From Priapulus caudatus (lineage: Eukaryota; Priapulida; Priapulimorpha; Priapulimorphida; Priapulidae), in contig NW_014577087.1 in the NCBI RefSeq assembly GCF_000485595.1, positions 678,252 through 709,226 of the forward strand: 30,975 bases of DNA. Direction: 5' to 3'. The stretch's first letter is position 1. Each line of letters opens with the position of its first letter. Positions 1 to 11,318 of this stretch are shown in pieces. The position numbers and the translations under genes were made by a program. Below the pieces are notes generated by a model. That model was not told the origin of the DNA and made no database searches. It saw only the letters and a program-made list of their open reading frames with translations.

Positions 1-828
1 ATTGGGGAAAATAGTTAAATGGATAAAGATAAAAAAATAAAAAATAAAACATGGCATTCGAACTAACGATCTTCAGACGTAACGCCAGCCGCTTTACCAG
101 CTCGGCTATTCAGCGGTATTGGAATTATATATTATGGATGTGCCATGCATACATGCATACATGCATCGATGCGGTGGTTTCTGGGATAGCTTGCTGTGAG
201 GGATGTGATATAACCCTAACCGTTTTGCTTAATTGTTCAATGAATGACGCACTCGTTCACTTCCGACAACAAGTGAAAATGCGGAAAATTTTCCTCTTCG
301 ATGCGAAATGCATCGGCCGGGCATTTCATTATTTACGAAAAGTAAATAGGCTGGGGAACGACGGTAGGTACAAGAACTGGTAACGTCGGTCACACCCCAT
401 TCATGTCCATCAACGAAGAAGGCGGGGCTTATTATAATTACGGAGATGGGAAAATGCAACATAACTATAAGTACCTAGCGCAGTGCGCTAAACAGCGTGT
501 TATTTTCGTATTTGTGCCAAACTCTATCGTAGGAAACCGTTCTAGTCTAGCAGAATGCCCTAGTTCCTGAGATCGGCGATTCCGTGCTCTAATGCTATTA
601 TACCTAGAAGTTATAATAGAGGGGTGCGGCGTAGACTGTGATTGAAAGACACAAAGTGTCAATCCTCGGCGCGCCTCGGCATCATGGCCGCATCACGTCC
701 AGAGAGACCGGGTACAAGATGGCGTTGCGCAAAAAACGCGTTGTTCCTTGACCGCCAAGAGCGGTTAAGCCGCACACTTCCGCGGGACTGGGTGCATGCG
801 ACCGCGGGGTGTTGTATGTAGCATCTCG

Positions 829-895
829 CGCTGCCCGCTATACGAATTCGCGCGCCGAAGGAGGGCGGGCGCACGAATCCGTATAGCGGGCAGCG
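829..895. repeat. GC-rich imperfect hairpin
   Basis: The left arm starts CGCTGCCCGCTATACG (from 829). Its exact reverse complement closes the right arm (to about 895). The arms continue with a few mismatches towards a short GAAGGAG-containing loop. No transposon family is recognised. It could be a small foldback MITE core. Confidence 0.6.
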
Positions 896-960
896 TAACA
901 TCGCGCAGTTTTCGTCACAGACGTACACCGGCTTGGCTACGGCGGCCTTAGGGGGGAGGG

Positions 961-1068
961 CATTTCCTGCTGCTGCTGCTTTGCTGCTCCAGGGTCGCGC
1001 TGCAGCAGGGACCAGTATTTGGTGCTGCTGCTGGTTTGCTGCTGCAGGAGCGCGCTGCAGCAGGGGCC
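961..1068. repeat. CTG-rich tandem duplication of about 55 bp
   Basis: Two adjacent units contain TGCTGCTGCT, TTTGCTGCT, CGCGCTGCAGCAGGG and CCAGTATT in the same order. Copy 1 runs from about 966 to 1019 and copy 2 from about 1022 to 1074. It is a simple local duplication in non-coding sequence. Confidence 0.55.
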
Positions 1069-1304
1069 AGTATTAGAAATTCTCAAACATGTTATTTTAT
1101 GGCAAGGATTTTAATTTTATTTATTTATGTAAATATGCTCGTATGAGTTTCGTTGGCAACATATTTATATGTATTATTATATATACATGTATATATATAT
1201 ATATAATATTATATATATATATATTAGCGTGGTTATAGCTATCTGTGAAGGCATCTGTGTTTCTTGCATGACCGACGGGAATTCTCGTGTTGTTGCAATG
1301 GCAG

Positions 1305-4300
1305 GCATGTGAAGTCGTGCGTCCACTCATTGGCCTGCTGCACCCAGACCACACTGGACTCGCTAACTTTGAGGCACTGATGGCTCTCACCAACCTGGCT
1401 GCCCTCAGCGCAAGCGTTAGGTAGTGTGTTTGCGTAGACCTGCTTGCATAAAATTGTAAAGGCCTAGGCGTTCTAGTCAGAGTTTATTTCAAATACAGGA
1501 CATGAAGTGAAGATTTAGCCGTGCAATTACTGCCTTTAGAGATTTGCGTTACATTAATTATTTATTATTGCAGTAATACCACGCATTACGACTACTCTGC
1601 TTTGGTAAATTTGTCTGTAAGTTATTTGCAAAATATAACCACTAATCTCGAGATGCGAAATGTAACATCGCTCTTACGAAATTGTTCACGATCTTTCAAA
1701 GCGGAATATTTTACACAAAAAGTGGTGTGCTCAATTACCATAAATAAAGTTTATGTAATACATGTTGCAGCCAAATACCAAAACATTGGGCAGGTTATTT
1801 TTGCTACATGTAATTTACCACTCTTGCATTAGGCATTTGGACCTAGACATGCTTTATTTATTAAATGTGCGTGTTCCTGCAATCAGTCCTCTCTGCATCC
1901 AGTATTATATCACTACCAGTTCGCAATTAACTTGGCTACTACGGCTACAGTGAGCTGACAAATATAAGGTCCGTTTACTACAGATAAGTTTTGGCCTCCA
2001 GTACAGAGCCTGAAACACTCAAATCCAACAGTGATATAGAGAACGAAAGTAAGCCAGCTGATAACAGTGCCCCTCCCCAGTGCTACATCTCCCTCCCAGT
2101 ATTATAATGATACAAAGCTTTACCATTAAATAACGTACCGGTACATTTAAACATGTTTACCAACATTACTAGTCATCTTTCTAGTCTTTTCTCAAGAGGA
2201 CATGGGAATATCGTTAAGAATGGATGAGATAGATGTAATCACACCAATCGACGATTCTCGATGCAGGCAAAAGATACTGAAGGAAGAAGGCTTCTCAAAG
2301 ATCGAGCACTGGTGTTTTGAGGAGCACGAGTTGATCAGGCGGGCGGCCACACAGTGCATGCTGAACCTGATGCAGTGCAAAGAGGTACCGATGTTATTCA
2401 ACGTCGTCAAAACTCTTCATTTTTACAGTTGCTAAACGGTTAACATGGTTAACCCACAGTTAATACAGTTGTAAAGCTATGACCGAGTGGCTGAACACAC
2501 GTGTGTACCGAAATCTGGTTGGTTTATTCAAATTGGGTGACTTTGTATTTCCTAAAAATATCTGATTGGTTAGTTGGATAACTCCATGAAATACTGATGA
2601 ACATGACGAAAGGATTATCAGTATGACCGACACCAGATGTCCTCGGTATATGGTTCGGCAATTTCTGTGGGAACAAACACATAAATTATTAATACAATTT
2701 AGTACTCTCTGTATTCACTGGGACACACAAGTCAGTACTCTATTATAAAACCATATTTAAGAAAATATTAATATTAATTTTTAAAGAATTATGTATTAAA
2801 ATAAAATTTATTATAATTATTAATAATATATCCGGTGTTATTAACAGGTAATATTAAAAATATTACTAATTAAAAAAAAATTGTATGTTAAAATAATAAA
2901 AGTAAATTATAATGGCCATGATGGTGGGTTGACTTTACTCACCGGCGCGTTGGTTTTCCGGCGTCCCAGGTCGAGGAAATCTTCCTGAAGCCTGGCAGTG
3001 ACCGTTTCAAGCTCATGCTGCTCTATGCTGGTGAGTTTGAGGACGACGTGGAGCTAGCGCTGGCTGGAGCCGCCATCATCGCAATGCTAACGACCGACGA
3101 GAGATGCATCGAGAAGGTCAAGGAGGTAGGAAAACGCAGAGGCATTTTTCGCTGTTGATGAGGTCGGGGCTGTCTGACTATGGACCAACTACGATTGAGC
3201 TTTACTGTACCTATACTGTGTAACGCTAACCCTAAGCTGTCATATATATCATTTATTTTAGTCATCTCATAGTATATAGCTCCATCAAGCTATCATTTCC
3301 TAATCTCATATAGGCTGTAGGCCATACAGGGATATATGGTGTGGCCCGCAACTTATGGTATATGTTGACGTGGCCCACTGTGCTGAAGAAGTTTGGCCAG
3401 CCTGGTTTAGAGTGATAGCTACCAAGCTGTCACGCCGTCTTTTCGACTGCGCATTTTCGTACTAGACGGTTGATTTTACATCTATTGGCTGACAACACCC
3501 TTGCACTTTATTCCATGAATGAACTTATGATATTCGTGATTGTTATTTCTTCTTCTTTTACTTTCCTTATTTTATAAACAATTAAAGGCCCATTTTTCGT
3601 GGGGCAGGCTCTCTTGGGCACCCATAGCATAGGACACAAAGGTTTGTCATTTGACACCCCCACGTTCTCAGTCTTAGCTAATACTCTTAGTTTCCTGCCA
3701 TTGGACGTTAGCTTTCCCCAAGATGTCGAATATAAAATACGTTTAGTCGAGTGCAAATGTGTAATGCAATGATGTGACAGGGTATGACTTTTGCCATGGC
3801 TGCAGTAGTAAGTGCCATACTTGTCCTCTTTACTTTCCACGTTTTTCAAAAATGGGACAATGTTCACAGCAGTAAACTACCGTGGCTGCACTATAGTTGC
3901 TTCCATGTCATACCCATGAATTTTATGCTGCTCGTACGTGTCCTCCCTATACCACAAAAAGTGTTGCAAAATGTAATTTACCTCCTTTGAAGGAAAAATT
4001 AAACGTTTACCTTTGTGCCCCTGCAACTTTTGGAACAATTTGGCAAACAAGGCAACAATTTCCGTGCTTTAACGATATAAAACTAAGCGAAATAAAGATG
4101 CTAAGATCTACATGATGTGTGGAAGTAACAACTTGTTAGCTTGTAGTTATGGCTTCCGAGCCAAGTTAGTTGCTATCACGGGGATCGCGTGATGATGAAG
4201 CTGAGATGCCCGTTGTCCGAAACGAAATTATTATTAACAGTAGTCATAACATTAACTTTTGCTCATAGACCGTAGACAGAAACAGGGTGAAGTTACGAGT

Positions 4301-6655
4301 TTCTCGTCCGCCGTGTGTAGAGAGACGTCCGGTCTACGAGAGAAAGTTTATGTTGAGAATAATTTCGTTTCTGACGACGTGCTCCATGTCTTTAATATGG
4401 AATTACTCGCATGTTCACTCTGTATAGCTTATAAACTTATAAAGCGGAGCTAACTTGGTTAATTATGTTGCGCTACGTCAGGTATTCAGCAGTATGGGTA
4501 GTTAGGGGGACTTAGGGCCCATTTAATGGTTCATGGATATAAGCGCTGACCACAATTCATTTTCGCAATGTGTGACATGTGCAAATGTGCAAGCAATTAC
4601 TCATATCATTGGGCCCATTTAATCATGTGCTGTGAATATGGTGATGTCATATTGTCTACACGACATAGCGACTATATATATATATATATATATACTTTTT
4701 TTGTTCGATGCATCAAACAATCGTTGCCATTAGTGTTGTGCCAGAGGTTGTGTGTTGTGCACGTTACCATGGAAACCGCAGGTGTGCAGTGTATGGATGT
4801 GAACGTTATGGATTTCTTACTTGCATTAATATCAGAAGATGAGCCCATTCATCATTTAATGCAAAATCCGATAAGCAGACGTACATACACAGAGCACATG
4901 TGCAGCTGCCACTTGATTAATATCCATCAAGACTTGCCATCAATTTATAGTGTTGATGCATACAGAATGTTTGTTCAATTCAGTGTAAAATGTCTACAGC
5001 TGAAATGTGTTTGAGCGAAAATCTAAATGCGATTTATGCATGTGTATGACCACATACTTGGCAGCTTGATAAAATAAGTAGATGTCAAGAACTGCGTTGC
5101 CCCTGTGCGTGGCTGGTTGTCTGTGTATATGTACCATGTGGGATGGGGTATGGATGTATATTGGATGTACGTGGAACCATTTCGATCGATTCGAGGCAAA
5201 GTTAATCCATGATTATTGCTTAACTGCTAGGAACAGCAACTGCCACAAGCCTTGGTTTTATTTGCCTTAACCATACCTACGTATCAAACGATGCCAGCCA
5301 GAAGAATGGTTTAATCATTAATTTCACATTTTTCTTGTTATTTCGACGTTCGTATCTATTACTACATGTGTTCGACAAAAAATAAAAAATTGTCTACCTG
5401 CCCACCCGCCACTATACTGCTTAGACTATAGTTGCAAATTATGATAATAATAATATTATTATTACTTATCATTATCATTATCGCGAGGAGATCGATGGCC
5501 ATATTCATCACAATAGACTGTTTTAGTATTTTTGACCTCACACACTCACTGTTATCAGCGTTAAGCGTTAAGCATTAAGCGTCATAACCTACTGACCTTC
5601 GTTGTGATTACAGGTGAAGTCCTGGCTGACCATTCTCAGCTCCATGAGCATGCAGGTGCACACGGAGCTTCAGTACCGCGGGCTTCTCATCCTTGCAAAC
5701 ATCATTGAACAGGACAGAGACTTGGCCAATGAAGTGGTGAGTAGCAATGAGTGCCACGTTCAAGCATACTCTCATCTGCTCGGCGAATGCGGAACGACAG
5801 GAGTGAGCTGTGCGACATCTCACTTTCATGCAGTAGCTATCTGTGCATAGCTATGACTAGTGTAGAATCAAGATCGAGCTTATAATACCTTGGTAGAATT
5901 ACAATCAAAGGCAAATGTACAAAAGTATACAGAAGTACAAAAAAGTGTAAAAGGTGTTTGCCTAGAAATGACGTGGCGCGATCAAGTCGCATGTGCTGCA
6001 GTTGAGTTGTTGGTTGTAACGGTTAATTATATCTAATGGTCACTACGTGACCGTCGTTAACACCTATATCTAATGGTCACTAAGTGGTTGTTTGTTAACA
6101 GTTAATGGTCACTACGTGGTGGTTGTTAACAGCTATTATATAGCTAATGGTCACTACGTGGTTGTTATTAACAGTTGTATCTAATGGTCACTACGTGGTT
6201 GTTATTAACAGTTGTATCTAATGGTCACTACGTGGTTGTTATTAACAGTTGTATCTAATGTCACTACGTGGTGTTATTAACAGATTGTATCTAATGCGTC
6301 AGTACGATTGGTTGTTGTTAACAGCTATAGCTAATGCTCAGTACGTAGTTGTTGTTAACAGTTATAGCTAATGCTCAGTACGTAGTTGTTATTAACAGTT
6401 AAAGCTAATGCTCAGTACGTGGTTGTTGTTAACAGCTATAGCTAATGTTGTTGTTAATGTTGTTGTTAATGTTGTTGTTGTTAACAGCAATAGCTACGTT
6501 GTTGTTAACAGACCGAGGGACAGATGTTGGATGTTCTGATGGCACTCACGCAGCAAGACGACTTCATGCGTGCTAAGGCGAAGGAGCAGGCCGTAAGGGC
6601 GCTAGCTGCTGCCCAGAAGTGGGAGCTCATCCAGAAAAACCCGGACGCCGAATAG
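1305..6655 (+). CDS. UNC45: UNC-45 myosin chaperone, C-terminal five exons (5' partial)
   Basis: UNC-45 proteins are Hsp90 co-chaperones that fold and stabilise myosin heads; the C-terminal UCS domain of armadillo-like helices binds myosin. Five exons with consistent phases give about 218 residues: 1305-1420, 2267-2384, 2970-3125, 5614-5736 and 6512-6655 (stop TAG at 6653-6655). Each is bounded by AG and GT, and the reading frame joins exactly at every junction. Family-typical UCS segments are visible: [12 protein letters not shown] in the first exon, [16 protein letters not shown] in the second, [12 protein letters not shown] in the fourth and [19 protein letters not shown] at the C-terminus. 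Full-length animal proteins are about 930 residues, so TPR, central domain and early UCS exons lie upstream of the window. All five exons are free of frameshifts, unlike nearby repeats. Paralogue (UNC45A or UNC45B) cannot be assigned; many invertebrates have one gene. Confidence 0.95.
1421..2266 (+). other. UNC-45 intron
   Basis: The donor is AG|GTAGTG and the acceptor GATGCAG|GC. This is AT-rich unique-looking sequence with only short accidental ORFs. I see no repeat or conserved element in it. It splits an arginine codon (AG|G). Confidence 0.75.
2385..2969 (+). other. UNC-45 intron, AT-rich
   Basis: The intron is phase 0, with donor GAG|GTACCG and acceptor GTCCCAG|GTC. From about 2750 to 2910 it is almost pure A/T, with repeated TTATTA and ATTAATA motifs. 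Nothing else is recognised. Confidence 0.75.
3126..5613 (+). other. Large UNC-45 intron with a palindromic insert
   Basis: This 2.5-kb phase-0 intron has donor GAG|GTAGG and acceptor TGATTACAG|GTG. It contains a palindromic MITE-like segment (4218-4373), a TA run near 4675-4695 and an AAT/ATT-rich patch near 5441-5482. The 148-codon open frame at 4568-5014 runs through the TA microsatellite (a Tyr-Ile repeat) and has no recognisable domain, so I treat it as non-coding. Confidence 0.7.
4214..4376. repeat. Palindromic MITE-like element in UNC-45 intron
   Basis: GAAACGAAATTATT near 4218-4232 pairs with AATAATTTCGTTTC near 4358-4371. Inner pairing continues imperfectly, with AGACCG near 4266 against CGGTCT near 4330. 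Outside it, CCAAGTTAG (near 4161) and CTAACTTGG (near 4449) form a second, wider inverted pair, so the insert may be nested in another foldback. The family is not recognised. Confidence 0.5.
6034..6511 (+). repeat. 37-bp intronic minisatellite ending in the last UNC-45 3' splice site
   Basis: A repeated unit of about 37 bp contains CTAATGGTCACTACGTGG followed by TTGTTATTAACAGTT; exact 37-bp spacing is seen between units at 6181 and 6218. Later units diverge (GCTCAGTACGTAG) and collapse to GTTGTTAAT repeats. Roughly a dozen units each end in a TTAACAG-type motif. The very last one, GTTGTTAACAG at about 6501-6511, is the acceptor immediately before the final exon (ACC GAG GGA). The array therefore contains serial copies of acceptor-like sequence. 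Confidence 0.85.
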
Positions 6656-7774
6656 AGGGCGTGGGCGCGCGCTGCGTTCGATGTGCTCGTCCATTCCGCG
6701 GCACGGATACTAACGTCCCTTGTTTCGTTCCCCCTTCGATCGATGGAACACAGAGCAGATGAAGTCGGGGACGATGTGCGCAGGAGTTATTCGTTAGGGG
6801 GGTGCAGGTGAGATCAGTGAGGATTGGATGAAGCAGTTGTTCCTGTGGCCGATCTCAGTGGTGCTAGTGATATTGTATAGGTGAAAACCCGTGCGTGCTG
6901 TTTACAGAGCGAGTGCCTCGTTTTAATAAGAGGATTCGACAACAGGAGGAATGGTTTTCAGGATAATGTGCCAAATGGAACGACGAAGCTTGTGTGTGAA
7001 AATCGAGACCAGAGACCAAAATCGTACTTTTTTTCACGTTCCAATAGCGGTCCAAAAGCTGTAAACTCTAGCATGACCACGTTTCTATAAATTAGTGAGG
7101 TAGACGTGGTTAAAGATTGATCATTCACGTGGCTTATACACGTACGTGGCCGTGCTTGACAGAATCGCTTGTCAACTGTGAGAAATTGCAGCCAAGGCAT
7201 TTTCTAGCTATTTTATATTAACCTGGATAAACAACACCTAAATAATCATGTGTAATTCTGTCCCCTGAGATTTTTTCCTGTACAATGTATTTATTTGCTG
7301 AATTTCTGTCATTTGTAATTTAATTTGTGTCCTAGTGTTTATGATATAAATAACCGTGACATGAAATCCAATACAAAAACGCATAATGCAAATTAGCAGT
7401 GATTTTATTTATTAAACCAATATCTGTTTCTGACTTCCAAATATAGTGTTCGTTTTCTTCTTCAGGTTTCTTCAAGCTCTCGGTCATTAAATTGATACGA
7501 GCCATACATATAAAATGTTTTATCTCCTTTTTTCAACTTTTATGGCATCAAGTACAAGTAATAAGCTCAACGAACCCACATGGGGTAGAAACAGTGCATC
7601 TGTATTCCATAGAGACTGCCCAGGCTTCCCCTACTTACGTTCTATTACAACGTCTTGCCTTCTGATTAGGACCCACCATGTACAACTTACTGAAGAGGAA
7701 TAACATGACATTTCATAATTAATTCATTACACAACTCTATAATAACTACTTGCAATCTCTGTGCTGCGCTCACA
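6656..7774. other. Tail-to-tail intergenic region / 3' UTRs
   Basis: This 1.1-kb spacer separates the UNC-45 stop and the reductase stop, which face each other. It should hold both 3' UTRs. TTTATT at about 7404-7413 reads AATAAA on the minus strand and could be the reductase poly(A) signal, about 365 bp past its stop. For UNC-45 I see only non-canonical forms such as ATAAATAA near 7346. Short ORFs here on both strands show no domain. Confidence 0.6.
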
Positions 7775-8889
7775 TTACAGCCTGGGTTCGGTTGGCGTGC
7801 CGAACTTGCTGCGGTGGTTTTTGAGAGCATCCGCCGACCACTTCAACTGTTCGATGAGCTTCGCTGCACCAGAGACCATGTGGGGGTCGATGGGTTCTCC
7901 CTTCTCGCCGATGGCTTCGTGGACTTTTGGGATGCCAAAGAGGTTGGAGACGGTCAGCATCCCGCATTCGGAGAGCATCGCGCGAAGCTGCATCGCAGCG
8001 CGCATGCCTCCGTAGATGCCTGCGTGCGAGAAACGCCGCCGATGACACGTGTTATCAGGGGCCAGGTTCTAATCTGTGAAAACTTCTAAACCCGAATTTC
8101 CTGCTCGTACGACGCAAATTATTGCGCAAGAAACTGTCGAAAGAGAATTACTTGCGAACGATCACATTGATAACTAATGCTATTTAACAGAATTAACAAT
8201 TTCGGTCAGAAGTCTTGATCACTCATCTCTGGTGCCCAAGAATGAGATGCTGGGGAAAGCGGCCTTACCTGGAGAAAAACACACGGTGCCGGAGAAGCTG
8301 CCCTACCTGGGGAATAACACACAACTTCGGCCGGTTTCCGGATGAAACGAGACTCTGGAAAAAAGCGACCTTACCCGGAGAATAGCACACGATTCTGGAA
8401 AAAAAGGCGATCTTACCTGGAGAATAGCAAACGATTCCGGCGGAGAACGAGATTCTGGAAAAAAAAGCGATCTTACCTGGAGAATAGCAAACGATTCCGG
8501 CGGAGAACGAGATTCTGGAAAAAAAAGCGATCTTACCTGGAGAATAGCAAAACAATTCCGCGCGGGCTTTCCACGCGAGAACGAGCTGCCCCAGGGAAGT
8601 GGTCGATCATGTTAGATAGTGCGGGCGGGGTGTGGTTGTTACTCGGCCGACACGATGACGTAGCAGTCGCATCGAGGATCTGCTGGTTGGCGCGACGCAG
8701 CCACTCCGGCACCTCGCTCTTGTCCCTGTAGAAGTGCAGTGGCTTGAAAAGCAGCGGAAACTTCATCTCCAATGGATCTGCAACACGGTGCGAACACGCG
8801 TACAATGTTATATCATGTAGACTATATAAATAAGTAAATAAACATATTATATATATATATTTATTTATTTATTTATATAGTCTACATGA

Positions 8890-8921
<32 letters not shown>

Positions 8922-11021
8922 ATATACATAGATCGAGAGAGATACAGACAGATGCTGCGTTCACACGAGGAGTTTAGTTGCGTTCACACGCTAAAATATA
9001 CGCGGCTTGCTTAGCCACGGCTTTCTTAGGCGCGGTTGCTCCGGCCTGGTGAGCGCGGAATCATATTCCGCGCCAACTAAGCCGCGTATATTCGGCACCA
9101 CGCTGGCCGCGTATTGATTGTCGTGTGAACCTAGACTGCTACCCGTTCGCTGCACGACGTTAGGGTAGCATGTGGAACTGTCGACCGGGTACCAGTCTAT
9201 ATTATACCGAGCTAGCTAAGCCTCGAATCTCGTGTATCTCGTGTGAACGCATTTTAACCGGACTTAGCACCAACTAAGTACGGTACCAGCTAAGCCGTGT
9301 ATACGTGTGAACGCAGCTGGACAGACAGATAAATATATAAAGATACATGTATACATAATAGATATATAAATACATATACAATTCAATTATATATATATAT
9401 GTTCATACACCATGTTCATATTGTGGCACAGGTAGCTATGGGGCATTCACAGATAACTTCCTAATGATTTACACTTGTATTAGAGTTACTTTATTAACAT
9501 TTATTAGGCTTCATTTTATTTTTTATCAAATCTCAGGTCTGCCTTGCCTGCTCCCCCAGCCCACAATTAATATTCTTTCCCTTTCCCCTGTAATGTGTTT
9601 TATCATCGATCTATCTGTCCATCTGTCTGCCAGTCTGTCTGCCAGCATCCCTGTTTGCCTACCTGGCTGCCTGCTTGTCTACCTGCCTGCTTGCCTACTT
9701 GTATGCCTGCATGCCTGCTTGTCTACCTGCATGTCTACCTGTGTGCCTGCTGTCAGGCTGTATGCAGACATACAGGCATAGCTACCATGCATGCAGTCTG
9801 CCTAAACATGTATCCTTTTACCTATTGTACGTGTGTACGGCATGAGCATTTCACAACGCAAGGCAAGCGTCGGTTCACATTTACAAGTACATTTTTGTTG
9901 TACAATGTACATAGATAACATCTAGTTTATTAAAAAAAATCATTGTTGTGCAGTGCTTAGTAAGCAGTAAAAGCTGGGTCGACTTTTTGAATTATTGGTG
10001 AGAGAGTACTCTGTATACAGGCTATATATAGCCACAATTTATGCCGAGTCATGCTGGTGCTGCAATTTTATGAAAAAATCTCAAGAATCTCAGACTGCAA
10101 GTTAAATAGGAATATAAGAGGGAATATTCTGTTCATAATTCATGCAGATAATGGTTTTAGTGACAGAGACAGCTGGAATACCCCACAATGTACACATTAT
10201 GAATAACAATGACATGTGTAACATAATATGGTAGCAGGAATTCATGTCAATACTACGTGTTATTATGTATTCATTATAGCAATAATCAAAAGCACACAAA
10301 CTACACTTTTGCACCCTTGTAAGTAATGTATGACAACAGCATACATATAACATAACCATGGACACCCAAACATGACATTTTTTCTCATTTTCGTTTTGTC
10401 TGTATAATTCCTTCCCAGATAATTCATAATAGCCAACAAAAAAACTAACCTACAGCTAGCACCAGTAACTGGCACTTTGCCCAAATGAGTGCTTAAATTA
10501 CAAATAATATACATTGCAGTAAACGTGCTCTACAAATCCAGCATCGTGGCACTGACATGGTTACTAAGTGACACTGTACATATTACATGTACTGATCAAG
10601 GAAGCAATCACGCCCGACCGACGGCCAAGCGTGCATTGGCGTAGTTATACCAACGCCTATCTGCAGCCTTCACCCGTACGTGCGTTTTTTGGCTTACGAA
10701 AAATCCAAACCATTCTTTCATAGGGATGGTACACCGGATTACATTATGAGTAAACCTGTTTGCACTGTTGCGATATAATTTTTAGGACAGTACGGACCAC
10801 GCAGAACGCAAAGTGTTCACATCAATGTGGGAAGGTGCGAGTGTTCAAAGTCTAATACAGGTGTGAATGAATCTCAATACAATCTGATTCTTACCAAAAA
10901 GTGTAGTTTCAAAACCAGCATTGTCCAACTGATTTTGCATCAATTTGGCCACTCGTAACCCTAGTCTGCCCTCCCTCACCGTTCCAAGTAGGATGATAGC
11001 CTTTAACTTCTGAGCTGACAT
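7775..11021 (-). CDS. NADPH-dependent FMN reductase-like flavoprotein, three exons
   Basis: This is a flavodoxin-like NAD(P)H:FMN/quinone reductase of the NADPH_dep_FMN_reductase type, expected to be cytosolic. Exon 1 is 11021-10895 (ATG at 11021), exon 2 is 8777-8537 and exon 3 is 8019-7775 (stop TAA at 7777-7775). The N-terminus shows the beta1/FMN phosphate-loop region LLGTVREGRLG. Exon 2 carries HFYRDKSEVPEWL and, over two frames, YVIVSAEYN then PPALSNMIDHFPG. Exon 3 carries GGMRAAMQLRAMLSE, FGIPKVHEAIG and a KLIEQLKW C-terminal helix. The codon at exon 1/2 joins as G|AT (Asp). Total length of about 204 residues fits the family. Exon 2 has indels: a loss near 8665, a gain near 8640, and further ones near 8555-8592. 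It is net +1 against the phase required by exon 3, so this copy is frameshifted as written. That may be real decay, or error beside the minisatellite that starts at its 3' end. Confidence 0.88.
8020..8536 (-). other. Reductase intron 2, filled by splice-donor minisatellite
   Basis: The donor (minus strand) is CTCCAG|GTAAGATC at 8537/8536 and the acceptor is CGCACGCAG|GC at 8020/8019. Its 5' half consists of duplicated exon-end plus donor units (see the minisatellite entry); the remainder shows no recognisable feature. Confidence 0.8.
8262..8560 (-). repeat. 60-bp minisatellite duplicating exon end plus 5' splice site
   Basis: The units around 8401-8460, 8461-8520 and 8521-8560 align at exactly 60-bp spacing; more diverged units continue down to about 8262. 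On the minus strand each unit contains the exon end TGCTATTCTCCAG followed by GTAAGATCGC. The possible exon ends are 8537, 8477, 8417, 8375, 8307 and 8269 (the last ones degenerate, e.g. GGGTAAGG and GGTAGGG). Sixty bases is 20 codons, and the frame through the array is open in the functional exon frame (CYSPGK repeated). Use of donor 8477 or 8417 would add 20 or 40 residues without changing phase. Confidence 0.88.
8816..8886. repeat. AT-rich hairpin next to reductase exon 2
   Basis: TGTAGACTATATAAATAAGT (from 8816) pairs with TTATTTATATAGTCTACA (to 8886) around a TA-rich loop. It lies just upstream of the exon 2 acceptor, on the intron side. It is probably a small foldback grown on a TA/TTTA microsatellite. 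Confidence 0.6.
8954..9317. mobile_element. MITE with GCTGCGTTCACACG terminal inverted repeats
   Basis: GCTGCGTTCACACG at 8954-8967 and its exact reverse complement at 9304-9317 bound a 364-bp non-coding element. Inside are several CGTGTGAAC/GTTCACACG copies, GGCTTAG/CTAAGCC palindromic bits, and a core containing TGGAACTGTCGA then ACCAGTCTA (9173-9200). That core is shared with the foldback at 11319-11922. Flanks on both sides are CAGACAGAT-type simple sequence, so a target duplication cannot be read. Confidence 0.75.
9603..9780. repeat. TGCC/TGTC low-complexity tract
   Basis: Variants of CTGCCTGC, CTGTCTGC and CTACCTG alternate in a pyrimidine-biased strand. Translation gives Cys/Leu/Pro repeats in all frames. 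This is a degenerate tetranucleotide array within an intron. Confidence 0.75.
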
Positions 11022-11318
11022 GACTGATCGACAAAAGTTCACAAGTAAAACTCAGAGAAAACCTGCAAAAAATGCAATAATAAGCATGAGCTCACGCAAC
11101 TATATATATAGAAGTGTAAGCGTGCAACAGTGCAGCCACGAGAGCAATGGCCGCCGGCAGCGTATGTTGGACGTAGGATTTGGACAGAATTTACAGGAAA
11201 CTGTTGGCAATAATAGGTGAAAGAGAGTACCGTACTATAGAAACATTAAGAATTTGGTAGTAAATAGATTTCGTATTTAGTTAGCATTATATTTTATTAA
11301 AACGCTTCAAGTGCCTGT

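Larger units (their letters stand above)
1..1304. other. Upstream intron of UNC-45 (no exon recognised)
   Basis: No exon could be recognised here. The next UNC-45 exon downstream opens in mid-domain, so this stretch is most simply intron. I looked for the conserved residues that normally precede that exon (a Phe-Pro-Gly-Gln-Arg-like stretch) and did not find them. The stretch holds a GC-rich hairpin near 829-895, a CTG-rich tandem duplication near 961-1068 and an AT dinucleotide run near 1170-1225. The short ORFs are in low-complexity or GC-rich sequence and look non-coding. Confidence 0.6.
8778..10894 (-). other. Reductase intron 1 (2.1 kb), with MITE and simple repeats
   Basis: The donor is TTTTTG|GTAAGAAT and the acceptor GTGTTGCAG|AT. 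The intron holds an AT-rich hairpin (8816-8886), TA runs to about 8935, a GTTCACACG-ended MITE (8954-9317), a CTGCC/TGTC low-complexity tract (9603-9780) and otherwise AT-rich unique sequence from about 9800 to 10890. The open frames over the CTGCC tract translate to Cys-Leu-Pro repeats and are not genes. Confidence 0.75.

Noticed and set aside
4568-5014. 148-codon frame in a UNC-45 intron
   Set aside because: It passes through a TA microsatellite, has no domain, and lies between well-supported exons of another gene.
7814-8089. Plus-strand 91-codon frame
   Set aside because: It is the antisense shadow of reductase exon 3, whose minus-strand reading is clearly conserved.
8401-8560. CRISPR-like array
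   Set aside because: Units are contiguous 60-bp tandem repeats without unique spacers, in a eukaryotic intron.
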